Shown: positions 25,679 to 33,242 of the stretch, one piece after another | How the letters are laid out: every line of letters begins with the position of its first letter | Position numbering within the stretch: the first letter of the stretch is position 1 | Source: an uncultured Clostridia bacterium | Lineage (GTDB): Bacteria > Bacillota > Clostridia > Oscillospirales > Acutalibacteraceae | Direction of reading: 5' to 3' | Assembly: GCA_947168445.1 (NCBI GenBank) | Contig: CAMVLW010000013.1 | Location: 1 to 37,347, forward strand | Length of the DNA stretch: 37,347 bases | Translations under genes and position numbers: made by a program | The notes under the pieces: generated by a model | Told to the model about the DNA's origin: nothing | The model's database searches: none | Seen by the model: the letters and a program-made list of their open reading frames with translations, nothing else

Positions 25679-26500
25679 ATGATTCTTTGTGACATGCATA
25701 CTCATTCGAATAATTCTTTTGACGCAAAAAACTCTGTTGATGAAATGTGCCGTGCGGCAATTGACCGCGGGCTTTATGCGCTCGCCGTGACCGACCACTG
25801 CGAAGCGCCGTTTATCCGCTTCGGCGCCGACTGCGAATTCGGCAGCTTCGACGAGCAGATTCCCAAGTCCTTTGCCGACACCACCGCCGCGCGCGAAAAA
25901 TACGCGGGCAAGCTGAAGGTGCTGCGCGGTATGGAACTGGGCGAGCCCATGCACGACCCTGAGCAGACAGCGCGTGCGCTTTCCTACGGCGATTTTGACT
26001 TTATCCTCGCCTCCGTTCACGGTATGCGCAACATGCTCGATTTTTATTACATGAACTACACAGGCATTGACGTGGACAGGCTGCTCGCGCAGTATTTTGA
26101 CGAGCTTGCTGAAACCGCCGCCTTCGCGCATTTTGACAGCCTTTCGCACCTGACCTATCCGCTGCGCTATATCGTTGAGGGGACAGGCAAAACGCCCGAT
26201 TTGGAAAAGCACAGCGAGGCGATTGATACTATCTTCAAAATTCTGATAAAGAATCAAAAAGCACTCGAAATCAATGTGTCGGGGCTGTTTAAGGAGATGA
26301 AAACGACCCTTCCGGATGAAACGCTGGTGCGCCGTTTCAAGGAACTTGGAGGACAATATATCACTATTGGCACCGACGCCCACTCCGCCGGCATGGTGGG
26401 AAAGGGCATTGAGGAAGGAATCCGCGTTGCCAAGCGCGCGGGCTTTTTCCAATACACAATTTATGAAAAACACAAGCCTGTTTTGATTGATATTCAATAA
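25679..26500 (+). CDS. PHP-domain phosphoesterase, histidinol-phosphatase (HisJ) family
   Basis: 273 residues from ATG 25679, preceded by AGGGGGAA. PHP motifs are ordered as in HisJ: CDMHTHSNNSFD (H7, H9), ALAVTDHCEAP, RGMELGEP, ASVHGM, FAHFDSLSHL, EINVSG and GTDAHSAG, giving a trinuclear metal site. No his genes are nearby, so histidinol phosphate may not be the substrate. A single-gene unit with its own promoter and terminator. Confidence 0.88.
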   Translation: MILCDMHTHSNNSFDAKNSVDEMCRAAIDRGLYALAVTDHCEAPFIRFGADCEFGSFDEQIPKSFADTTAAREKYAGKLKVLRGMELGEPMHDPEQTARALSYGDFDFILASVHGMRNMLDFYYMNYTGIDVDRLLAQYFDELAETAAFAHFDSLSHLTYPLRYIVEGTGKTPDLEKHSEAIDTIFKILIKNQKALEINVSGLFKEMKTTLPDETLVRRFKELGGQYITIGTDAHSAGMVGKGIEEGIRVAKRAGFFQYTIYEKHKPVLIDIQ

Positions 26501-26517
26501 GCAAACGCCGAGCAAAC

Positions 26518-26553
26518 GCCGTCAGTCCCTAAAGGATTGGCGGCTTATCTTTT
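26518..26553 (+). terminator. Terminator after the PHP gene
   Basis: Stem GCCGTCAGTCC (26518-26528) with GGATTGGCGGC (26534-26544), two wobble pairs, loop CTAAA, tail TTATCTTTT. Confidence 0.8.
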
Positions 26554-26560
26554 GGGGGTG

Positions 26561-26589
26561 TTGACAGAAGGAGGAATTTTTGGTATAAT
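26561..26589 (+). promoter_or_regulatory. Perfect-consensus promoter of the gamma-glutamyl cassette
   Basis: TTGACA (26561-26566), 17-bp spacer, TATAAT (26584-26589), with an extended -10 TGG. It is the only promoter in the window with both perfect hexamers and the extended TG, so high expression is likely. Confidence 0.93.
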
Positions 26590-26641
26590 ACCTACTAAGA
26601 ATATAGGAAAAGTATAATATAAAATCGGAGGGGGAGCTGCC

Positions 26642-27859
26642 ATGCTTTTTGACCTCGGCAATTCTGCCGTTCTCCGCGCCGCAAAGGACGCGGAATTCGG
26701 CATTGAGCGCGAGAGCCTGCGCGTAGATTTGAACGGAACCCTAGCGCAAACGCCGCACCCGTTCAAGGGAAACCCGCATATTGACCGCGATTTTTGCGAA
26801 AATCAGGTGGAGATTATCGGAGATGTGTTTGGCACCGCAGAGGAGCTGAACCGTCAGCTTCACGACATACAAAATCAAATCGGACAAACGCTTGCCGCGC
26901 AAAATGAACTGCTCTGGGCGTTTTCCAACCCGCCAAAAATCAGCGGAGAGGATGAAATTCCCGTTGCGCGCTTTAACGGCGGCATGCGCGAAAAAACCGT
27001 TTACCGCAATTATCTCGCGGAAAAATACGGCAAGAAAAAAATGCTGTTCTGTGGGATTCATCTCAATTTTTCCTTTACGGAGGAACTGCTGCGGACGGTG
27101 TTTTTGCAGAGCAAGGAGAGCGATTTCCGCCGCTTTAAGGACAATTTGTATCTTCAACTCGCCGCAAGGCTGGTACAATATTGTCCTCTGATTATTTACC
27201 TCACCGCCGCCAGCCCGGTTGCCGATTCCTCGCTGGGAACGGAAAGCGGCAAGTATTCTTCGGTGCGCTGTTCCAAGGAGGGCTATTGGAACACCTTCAC
27301 CCCGGTGCTCGATTACACCTCTCTTGACGGCTATGTGCGGTCCGTCGCGCGTTATGTGCAGAACGGCGATTTGCGCTCGGCGTCCGAACTCTATTATCCT
27401 GTCCGCGTCAAGCCGCGCGGCGTGAACCGTTTGGAAGCCCTGCTTGAAAACGGTGTGAATCATCTGGAACTGCGCGTGCTCGACGTCAACCCGCTGTCTC
27501 GCACAGGAATTTTCACGGAGGATATTCGCTTTATCCATCTGCTGCTGCTCTATCTTTCGAGCCTGCCCGAAGCACCCTTCGGCGCCAAGCAGCAGGAGGC
27601 CGCCATCGCTGCCGCAAAGTCTGCCGCCGAGTACAGAAATGAAGCAATGAAGGAAACAGCAAGGCGGGAGCTTGACAAAATCCAAGCCTTCACCGCGCGG
27701 TTTTTCCCCGAATGGCTTCATCTTGTGCGCTATCAGCAGCAAAAGCTGGAAGCGGGGGAAAGCTATGCCGAGCGTGTCAGCGCCGCCTTTTCCGCTGATT
27801 ACATGGCAAAGGGCATTGCTCTTGCAAAGGACTACCAAAGGAGTGTTGACCTTGTGTGA
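26642..27859 (+). CDS. gshA: Glutamate-cysteine ligase, GshA (type I) family
   Basis: 405 residues, shorter than E. coli GshA (about 520). It would join the gamma-carboxylate of Glu to Cys (or another amine) with ATP. Family marks: EFGIERESLRVDLNG (about 18-32) in the ATP-Glu site, ENQVEIIGDVF, the substrate segment KKKMLFCGIHLNFSF, and NHLELRVLDVNPLSRTGI. There is no ATP-grasp C-terminal domain, so it is not a bifunctional GshAB and no glutathione synthetase is seen nearby. Strong GGAGGGGGAG upstream of ATG 26642. It overlaps the next gene by 8 bp. Confidence 0.85.
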   Translation: MLFDLGNSAVLRAAKDAEFGIERESLRVDLNGTLAQTPHPFKGNPHIDRDFCENQVEIIGDVFGTAEELNRQLHDIQNQIGQTLAAQNELLWAFSNPPKISGEDEIPVARFNGGMREKTVYRNYLAEKYGKKKMLFCGIHLNFSFTEELLRTVFLQSKESDFRRFKDNLYLQLAARLVQYCPLIIYLTAASPVADSSLGTESGKYSSVRCSKEGYWNTFTPVLDYTSLDGYVRSVARYVQNGDLRSASELYYPVRVKPRGVNRLEALLENGVNHLELRVLDVNPLSRTGIFTEDIRFIHLLLLYLSSLPEAPFGAKQQEAAIAAAKSAAEYRNEAMKETARRELDKIQAFTARFFPEWLHLVRYQQQKLEAGESYAERVSAAFSADYMAKGIALAKDYQRSVDLV

Positions 27860-28634
27860 ACTGTTCGGCGTGTCCGCACCGTCGGATTTTACCGCGAACG
27901 ATTACTTAACCGCTTTTTACCGCCGGAGCGAAAACCACCCGCACGGCTGGGGGCTTGCGTGCGCCTCGCGCAGCGGCGTTCAAATCGAGAAGGAGAGCGT
28001 CAAGGCGAGCGACAGCAACTATCTGCGCGAACGGCTATCCCAGCCGGTGACTTCCAAAATCCTGCTCGCGCATATCCGCTACGCCACCATCGGCAACGTC
28101 GCCTATCAAAACTGCCATCCCTTTTCGGGAACAGACAGCACCGGCAGGCGATGGACGCTGGTGCACAACGGCACGATTTTTGATTATCCGCCGCTTTCGT
28201 CCTATCTCAAAACGCAAAACGGCGACACCGACAGCGAGCGCGTGTTTCTCTATCTGCTCGACAGGCTCAACGCCGCGCAGCGGCAAAAGCGGGAGCAGGG
28301 CGAACGGCTGCGCTTTGAGGAACGCTTCCGCCTGTTTGACGGCATCATCAGCGACATGGCAAAGGGCAACAAGCTGAATCTGCTCTTTACCGACGGCAAG
28401 TATCTGTTCGTTCACACCAACTGCCGCGGCACGCTGCATGTTTTGCACAAGGACGGCACCACGCTTGTCGCGACAAAGCCGCTGACAGACGAAGCGTGGC
28501 AGCCGGTGCCCATGAACCGCCTGCAGGCGTATTGCAGGGGCAAGCTGCTGCTGACAGGCGGCGACCACGGAAACGAATATATCGAAAGCGAAGAAGCAAT
28601 GCAGCTTTTGTACCGCATTTTCGCAAATTTGTAG
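27852..28634 (+). CDS. Class II glutamine amidotransferase-like N-terminal-nucleophile hydrolase
   Basis: 260 residues. The start must be TTG 27852: it places Cys at position 2 (MCELFGVS), the catalytic N-terminal nucleophile once Met is removed, and AAGGAG lies eight bases upstream. Other class II marks are in order: HPHGWGLAC, HIRYATIG, NCHPF, LVHNGTIFDY and NGDTDSERVFLYLL. There is no synthetase domain. The stand-alone form resembles YafJ and EgtC; EgtC removes a gamma-glutamyl group in ergothioneine synthesis. Between two gamma-glutamyl ligases it could hydrolyse or transfer gamma-glutamyl groups. That is inference. Confidence 0.85.
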   Translation: MCELFGVSAPSDFTANDYLTAFYRRSENHPHGWGLACASRSGVQIEKESVKASDSNYLRERLSQPVTSKILLAHIRYATIGNVAYQNCHPFSGTDSTGRRWTLVHNGTIFDYPPLSSYLKTQNGDTDSERVFLYLLDRLNAAQRQKREQGERLRFEERFRLFDGIISDMAKGNKLNLLFTDGKYLFVHTNCRGTLHVLHKDGTTLVATKPLTDEAWQPVPMNRLQAYCRGKLLLTGGDHGNEYIESEEAMQLLYRIFANL

Positions 28635-28642
28635 GTGATAAC

Positions 28643-30034
28643 ATGACAGCACAGGAAGTGTATACCCTTTTGTTTGACCGCTATATCCGTCCCACCGAGC
28701 GGAAGCGGGAGGAATTTATCGGCGTGGAAATCGAGCTGCCGATTGTCAATCTCAGCGGGGAAGCGGTGGATTTTGCCGTGGTGCACGCGCTCACGGCGGC
28801 GTTCCTGAAAGAATTCGGCTTTACGGCCACCGGCATTGACGAGGAAGGTCATGTGTATGCCGCCGTCCGCGAGCAAAACGGCGACGTGTTTTCCTACGAC
28901 TGCTCCTACAACAACATGGAGTTTTCCTTTGGCAGAGAGCGCAGCCTGCGCGAAATTGACGCGCGGTTTTTAACCTATTACCGCTTTGTGCAAAAGACCC
29001 TCGCGCCGCACGGCTACACACTGACGGGCATGGGAATCAACCCCAACCGCAGGGTCAATCACAACCTTCCCATAGAAAACGGCAGATACAAAATGCTGTT
29101 TCACCATTTGTCGAGCTTTGAAAACTATGAAAAGCTTCCGATGTATTTTCACCGCTATCCGCATTTCGGCATGTTTTCCAGCGCTTCACAGGTGCAGCTT
29201 GACGTCAGCCGCGGGGCGCTTGCTGAGACCATACACGTCTTTAATCAGCTGGAGCCAATCAAGGCGCTGCTGTTCTCAAATTCGGTGCTGCTCGGCGAAA
29301 ACGAGGACTTGCTCTGCTGCCGCGATATGCTCTGGGAAAACAGCACCCACGGCATCAACCCGCACAACGTCGGTATGTACGACTGCGACATTCTTTCAGA
29401 GCAGGACGTGCTCCGCTATCTCTCCACCACAAGCATTTACTGCGCCGAGCGTGAGGGAAAATATCTCAGCTTTCCGCCGCTCAATGTGCTCGACTATTTT
29501 TCCCGCGGCAGCGTGACCGGGGAATATGTGGAGGACGGCGAACTGCGCACGCTCACCTTTGCGCCGCGCGCGGAGGATATTGCCTATCTGCGCACCTTTA
29601 AGTTTGAGGATTTGACCTTTCGCGGCACAATTGAGTTTCGCAGCGCCTGCTGTCAGCCTGTCAGCGAGGCGATGACGGTTGCCGCCTTCCATGTGGGATT
29701 GCTGCACAAAACCGCTCAGCTAAGTGAAATTATCCGTCAGGACACCTCGCTTTATCACAACGGCTACAACGCGGCAGAGCTTCGCCGCCAATTGGTGCGG
29801 CGGGAGCTGCCCGCCTATATTGACCGCGACAGGCTGTACCGCCTTGCAAAGGCGGTGCTGGATTTGTGCCGCGAGGGTCTGCGGGAACGCGGCTTCGGTG
29901 AGGAAGCATACCTTGCGCCGCTCGATTCCCGCGTCGCCGCACAAACCAATCCCGCCAAGGAAATGCTCGGCCGTCTGAACGCGGGCGAGAGCCTGCAAAG
30001 CATTGTCAGGCGCTATGGCGAGATTGAAAAATAA
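28643..30034 (+). CDS. Glutamate-cysteine ligase, GCS2 family
   Basis: 463 residues from ATG 28643 (AGGTGATAAC upstream; larger open frame inside the amidotransferase gene rejected). The family differs from the GshA gene above: EEFIGVEIELPIVN, DCSYNNMEFSFGRERSL, GMGINPNRRVNHNLPIENGRY, FSSASQVQLDVS and GTIEFRSACCQP match the GCS2 group (plant/actinobacterial type, including EgtA). It would also form gamma-glutamyl amide bonds. Two unrelated ligases in one operon suggest different acceptors or a two-step pathway. A terminator follows. Confidence 0.85.
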   Translation: MTAQEVYTLLFDRYIRPTERKREEFIGVEIELPIVNLSGEAVDFAVVHALTAAFLKEFGFTATGIDEEGHVYAAVREQNGDVFSYDCSYNNMEFSFGRERSLREIDARFLTYYRFVQKTLAPHGYTLTGMGINPNRRVNHNLPIENGRYKMLFHHLSSFENYEKLPMYFHRYPHFGMFSSASQVQLDVSRGALAETIHVFNQLEPIKALLFSNSVLLGENEDLLCCRDMLWENSTHGINPHNVGMYDCDILSEQDVLRYLSTTSIYCAEREGKYLSFPPLNVLDYFSRGSVTGEYVEDGELRTLTFAPRAEDIAYLRTFKFEDLTFRGTIEFRSACCQPVSEAMTVAAFHVGLLHKTAQLSEIIRQDTSLYHNGYNAAELRRQLVRRELPAYIDRDRLYRLAKAVLDLCREGLRERGFGEEAYLAPLDSRVAAQTNPAKEMLGRLNAGESLQSIVRRYGEIEK

Positions 30035-30044
30035 GCAAAAAATG

Positions 30045-30079
30045 AGGACGTGCCGCTGTGACACGTCCTTGCTTTTTTT
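30045..30079 (+). terminator. Terminator of the gamma-glutamyl cassette
   Basis: Stem AGGACGTG (30045-30052) with CACGTCCT (30062-30069), then GCTTTTTTT. Confidence 0.88.
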
Positions 30080-30100
30080 GTAAACTGTTATTTGACCCCG

Positions 30101-30147
30101 CCGCTGACGAACCTTTTCAAAAGGCGGACTGCCCACCGCGTCAGCGG
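30101..30147. repeat. Nested inverted repeat between convergent genes
   Basis: CCGCTGACG (30101-30109) pairs with CGTCAGCGG (30139-30147). Inside is a second palindrome, CCTTTTCAAAAGG (30112-30124). No T-tract follows in either direction, so it is not a standard terminator; it could be a dispersed palindromic repeat. Confidence 0.55.
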
Positions 30148-30148
30148 T

Positions 30149-31021
30149 CTATTCGGCGGGAATAACCTTCACCTGCGGGTGACCGGTGTCGTCGCGGTAG
30201 GTGGTGACGTGATAGCGGTAGGTTTTGCCGCCGTCGGTAATCACCAAATCGGTTTCACCGAGCTTGTTCAGCTGAAGCTGAAAATGACCTTCTTCCGGGG
30301 CGGTGATGGTTGCCGTGCCGAAATCCCCGTCCTCCAGCACTGCCACGGCGGAGGAAGAGAAGGTGGCGCCGTCAGGCGCGGGCATACTGATGCCGTACTC
30401 CAGCGCGGGGGTCAGCATCCGCCAAATCACCAGCGGAATCAACACCGCGCCGAGTCCCGCGAGCCAATAGTAAAACTTGCGGAAAAATGCGTACAAATAC
30501 AGCAAAATCTGACCGAAGCAAACGATAACGGCAATCAGATGATTCGGGAAGTTGGGAATCAAACGCTCGGTGACATACATCAATCCCGTCCATCCAAGCA
30601 GCAGGTTAATCGGGGTGAGAATCAGCAGACTCAGCCAGTTGCCCTTTTTGACATACCAGCCCGCAAATGCCATGGGGAAGGTGAGCAGCGTAAAGATGAA
30701 CCAGCGGTAGTAGTACGTGAAAAGCTGCCAGCCCAGGCTCGAAAACGGCACCTGAAACAGATAAATCAGCGGTTGGCTGATTAAGAAGAACACAAAGGTT
30801 TTCAGTGCGGATTCCAGCGGCTTTTTGCAGTTTGTCATGATAATCATGGCAAAGAGCACCCACATTTCAAAGGTAGTGCCCATTTCAATAAACGAGGTGT
30901 TCAAAAACACCGGGACAATCAAAAACACAGCGGTCACAACAGCCGTGGCAACGGCGAATACAATGACCTTCCACCAGCTCATGTCAATGCCGCCGAAAAT
31001 CTTATCGGTTATTCTTCTCAT
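30149..31021 (-). CDS. Polytopic membrane protein with extracytoplasmic C-terminal domain, unknown function
   Basis: 290 residues. ATG at 31021 is preferred over the upstream TTG at 31075 because AAAGGATGG precedes it; the upstream extension runs through the palindrome at 31041-31078. About seven hydrophobic segments (for instance WWKVIVFAVATAVVTAVFLIV and LLTFPMAFAGWYV) cover residues 15-215. The last 75 residues are soluble and beta-rich (GATFSSSAVAVLEDGDFGTA; YRYHVTTYRDD). I do not recognise a family. It follows two secreted cell-envelope genes on the same strand. Confidence 0.65.
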   Translation of the reverse strand: MRRITDKIFGGIDMSWWKVIVFAVATAVVTAVFLIVPVFLNTSFIEMGTTFEMWVLFAMIIMTNCKKPLESALKTFVFFLISQPLIYLFQVPFSSLGWQLFTYYYRWFIFTLLTFPMAFAGWYVKKGNWLSLLILTPINLLLGWTGLMYVTERLIPNFPNHLIAVIVCFGQILLYLYAFFRKFYYWLAGLGAVLIPLVIWRMLTPALEYGISMPAPDGATFSSSAVAVLEDGDFGTATITAPEEGHFQLQLNKLGETDLVITDGGKTYRYHVTTYRDDTGHPQVKVIPAE

Positions 31022-31040
31022 ATTATCCATCCTTTTTTGT

Positions 31041-31078
31041 TTTTTGCTTGGAATATTATCGCATATTCCAAGCAAAAA
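31041..31078. repeat. Perfect 16-bp hairpin palindrome
   Basis: TTTTTGCTTGGAATAT (31041-31056), loop TATCGC, and ATATTCCAAGCAAAAA (31063-31078) are perfectly complementary. It lies between the C39 stop and the Shine-Dalgarno site of the membrane gene. On neither strand does a T-run follow the stem, so it is not a normal terminator. Confidence 0.7.
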
Positions 31079-31103
31079 TGCAGTCTAAATTTACCCGGCG
31101 CGG

Positions 31104-31916
31104 TTATTTCACGACAATGCACTGGCTGCCCATGTCCTTATAGCGCTGCGCGACCAAATCCTTTTCGAATTCCGAAATCGTGCCGTGCGTGGAGTCGGCA
31201 AAATAATACTTGTCCTTGTCGTAGCCAATCAGCACCAGACAGTGCTCGTGCATGTACCAGTCAACGGTGTCGCCGAGCTTAGCCTTGGCGTTTTCATCAA
31301 CATAATCGACAATCCAGCTGTCAAACACATACGGCTCCTGCATGTCGGTGGTCGCCCAGACCATTACGGGAATTCCCTTGACGGTGTAATCGCGAATCAG
31401 CGTTTCCAGCGGAATATCCTCATAGGCGTATGCCTTCAAATCCGATTTCTGGTCTTTTAGGTAATTGTTCATGCTCTTTGCCATTGACGGAGCATACACG
31501 CCCCAGCCGGCGTAGGCGCTGCCCGCAAACGCGCTGTGCATGTCGGGACCGTATTTGGTGCCGCCCTCGCCAAAGGAAATGTAGTGCTCGTTGAGGTAGT
31601 TGTCCGCAATGGTAAATTCGTTGATGTCAAAGCCGAGAATTTGCAGCAGCATGGTCGCGGCGTAGGTTTCGCAGCCCGCCTTGAGCTCGCTCTGGAAAAT
31701 CGGGTGAACGTCCTGAATCTGATAGCTTTCGGGCAAATCAACATTTTCCGGCTCGGTTGTGCTCCCGGTGACGGCTTCGCTGCTCTGACTGCTGCCGTCA
31801 ACCGCAATGGGGAAGGAGCCGTCCTTCTTCGTTTCGTTTCCGCCGCAGCCCGCAAGCGCAAGCGCACTCACGCCAAGCGCTGCCGCCAATAATCCGGTAA
31901 TCAATTTTTTCAGCAT
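31104..31916 (-). CDS. C39-like (Peptidase_C39_2) lipoprotein
   Basis: 270 residues. The ATG at 31916 (GAGGAAATT upstream) opens a lipoprotein signal MLKKLITGLLAAALGVSA with lipobox Cys in LALAGC; the upstream extension adds an implausible charged leader. A Ser/Thr/Glu-rich linker precedes the peptidase domain: KAGCETYAATMLLQ nucleophile, HEHCLVLIGY His, FADSTHG Asp. It is a paralogue of 303-1208, with near-identical active-site context and shared segments such as SWIVDYVDEN, but lipid-anchored instead of helix-anchored. It follows the transglutaminase-like lipoprotein with an 82-bp gap of AAGTGATA-type repeat. Confidence 0.82.
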   Translation of the reverse strand: MLKKLITGLLAAALGVSALALAGCGGNETKKDGSFPIAVDGSSQSSEAVTGSTTEPENVDLPESYQIQDVHPIFQSELKAGCETYAATMLLQILGFDINEFTIADNYLNEHYISFGEGGTKYGPDMHSAFAGSAYAGWGVYAPSMAKSMNNYLKDQKSDLKAYAYEDIPLETLIRDYTVKGIPVMVWATTDMQEPYVFDSWIVDYVDENAKAKLGDTVDWYMHEHCLVLIGYDKDKYYFADSTHGTISEFEKDLVAQRYKDMGSQCIVVK

Positions 31917-31960
31917 AATTTCCTCCGATGGGGGTTTCCTGCGAATTAAACCCATAATAT

Positions 31961-31998
31961 TTCTTATCACTTATCACTTGCCGCTAACCACTTACTCC
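31961..31998. repeat. AAGTGATA-type degenerate repeat
   Basis: On the minus strand, units AAGTGGT, CAAGTGATAAGTGATAAG lie between two lipoprotein genes. Same type as 23766-23903. Confidence 0.6.
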
Positions 31999-33084
31999 TC
32001 ACACCGCTACATGCATGTAATCTGCGCCGGGCTCAATGCCGCGCTTGTAATTGACGTCGGTGTCGTTGTTGTCGTAGTCTACGGCAAAGTGGTCGTATTC
32101 GGGATAGTGCATATCCCATTCGGGGTCATAGACAAGACCCTCAATCTCCGCCCAGCCGTGACCGCCGCTGTTGCAGGCGTAGCAGTCGGAGCAGCCCAGC
32201 GCCTTGCCCATAAAGGCAAACGCCGCGCCGTAGCTGAAGCAGTCGCCCTTGCCGTAGACAAAAATATCGTTGGCATAGACAATCGGCCAGTCAAGTTCCT
32301 TATAGGGCGGGTCGTGGCGCACGCCCTCAAGATAGGCGGTCTTGATGTAGTCAAACGCGGCTCTCAGCTTTTCCTGCTTGGACATGCTGCTGTTGGTGCA
32401 CTGTGCAACCGCCTGCAAAGCGCGGTTGAGCGTGAGGTCGCTTTCGCTTTCGGCAAGCGTTGCCTTGCCGTTAATCACGTTCCAGTCCTGCCCGTCAATG
32501 TTCACGCCGTTGCAGTAGTTCAAATCAATCACGCCGTTTTCGTCCGCGTAAAAGTAGCCTTCCTCTTCGTTGCCGACAATCGCGTTGGTCACCATCTGAC
32601 CGTCGCGGTAATAATACATTTTGTCGTCGGTGGTGACAAAGCCTTCCTCGTGCGGCTTCAGGGTAATCACCATGCCCTCAGTGAGCGCGGCGTTCAAATC
32701 CTTGTCTGCGGCATAGCTTTTTACGTCAAATCCCGCCTGCGCAATCGCCTGCTCCACAGTGGCGCCCGACAGCGTGACCTTCTTTTCATTTGTGCCGTCG
32801 GTCACGGTCACGGTCACGTTGCGCTTCACGCGAATCGCGTCCGCGCCCGCGGATTTCCAAACCGTTGACGGGGCAGGGGTCACCTCGTCGTTCGCGCCGA
32901 GCGTAATGCCCGCCTTTTTCAGCAAATCTTCCACTGTCATTTCGTCCGTGCCGCTTGTCACAATGGACATGCTGCCGTCAATAATGGTCACCTTGACGCT
33001 CTCGCCGCTCTTGGCGCAGGCGCCGAGCAAGCCGGTAATCATCAGTAATGCCAATGCGTAAGCAATCAAACGTCTTGCTTTCAT
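31999..33084 (-). CDS. DUF348 and transglutaminase-like domain lipoprotein
   Basis: 361 residues. GGGAGGA precedes the ATG. The signal MKARRLIAYALALLMITGLL ends in lipobox GAC. Two DUF348-like ubiquitin-fold domains follow: VKVTIIDG...MTVEDLLKKAGITLGANDEV (about 30-72) and VTVTVTDG...ATVEQAIAQAGF (about 89-130); such domains occur in cell-wall proteins like YabE. A short repeat GYFYADENGVIDLNY resembles cell-wall-binding motifs. The C-terminal transglutaminase-like domain has C in GKGDCFSYGAAF, H in NSGGHGWAEIEG and D in VYDPEWD, all three catalytic residues. It probably acts on peptidoglycan peptides or surface proteins. Confidence 0.83.
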   Translation of the reverse strand: MKARRLIAYALALLMITGLLGACAKSGESVKVTIIDGSMSIVTSGTDEMTVEDLLKKAGITLGANDEVTPAPSTVWKSAGADAIRVKRNVTVTVTDGTNEKKVTLSGATVEQAIAQAGFDVKSYAADKDLNAALTEGMVITLKPHEEGFVTTDDKMYYYRDGQMVTNAIVGNEEEGYFYADENGVIDLNYCNGVNIDGQDWNVINGKATLAESESDLTLNRALQAVAQCTNSSMSKQEKLRAAFDYIKTAYLEGVRHDPPYKELDWPIVYANDIFVYGKGDCFSYGAAFAFMGKALGCSDCYACNSGGHGWAEIEGLVYDPEWDMHYPEYDHFAVDYDNNDTDVNYKRGIEPGADYMHVAV

Positions 33085-33142
33085 AATCGTCCTCCCAAAT
33101 CACAATTTCCCAGTAACAAAAGAATTTTCTCCTTAATTCCTC

Positions 33143-33148
33143 ATTCTA
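33143..33148 (-). promoter_or_regulatory. Possible -10 of the transglutaminase-like gene
   Basis: Minus strand TAGAAT with preceding TGA (extended -10); no good -35. Confidence 0.35.
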
Positions 33149-33179
33149 TCACAAATTCCGCCAAAAGTACAGAAAAAAA

Positions 33180-33217
33180 CAAAAAAATAACAGAGGGATA
33201 ATGTGCTTCCCTCTGTT
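33180..33217 (-). terminator. Terminator of the DegV gene (minus strand)
   Basis: Stem AACAGAGGGA (33189-33198) with TCCCTCTGTT (33208-33217). Read on the minus strand it is followed by ATTTTTTT. Confidence 0.85.
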
Positions 33218-33242
33218 GTTTTTTGGTGATTTTCCTTAAAAA

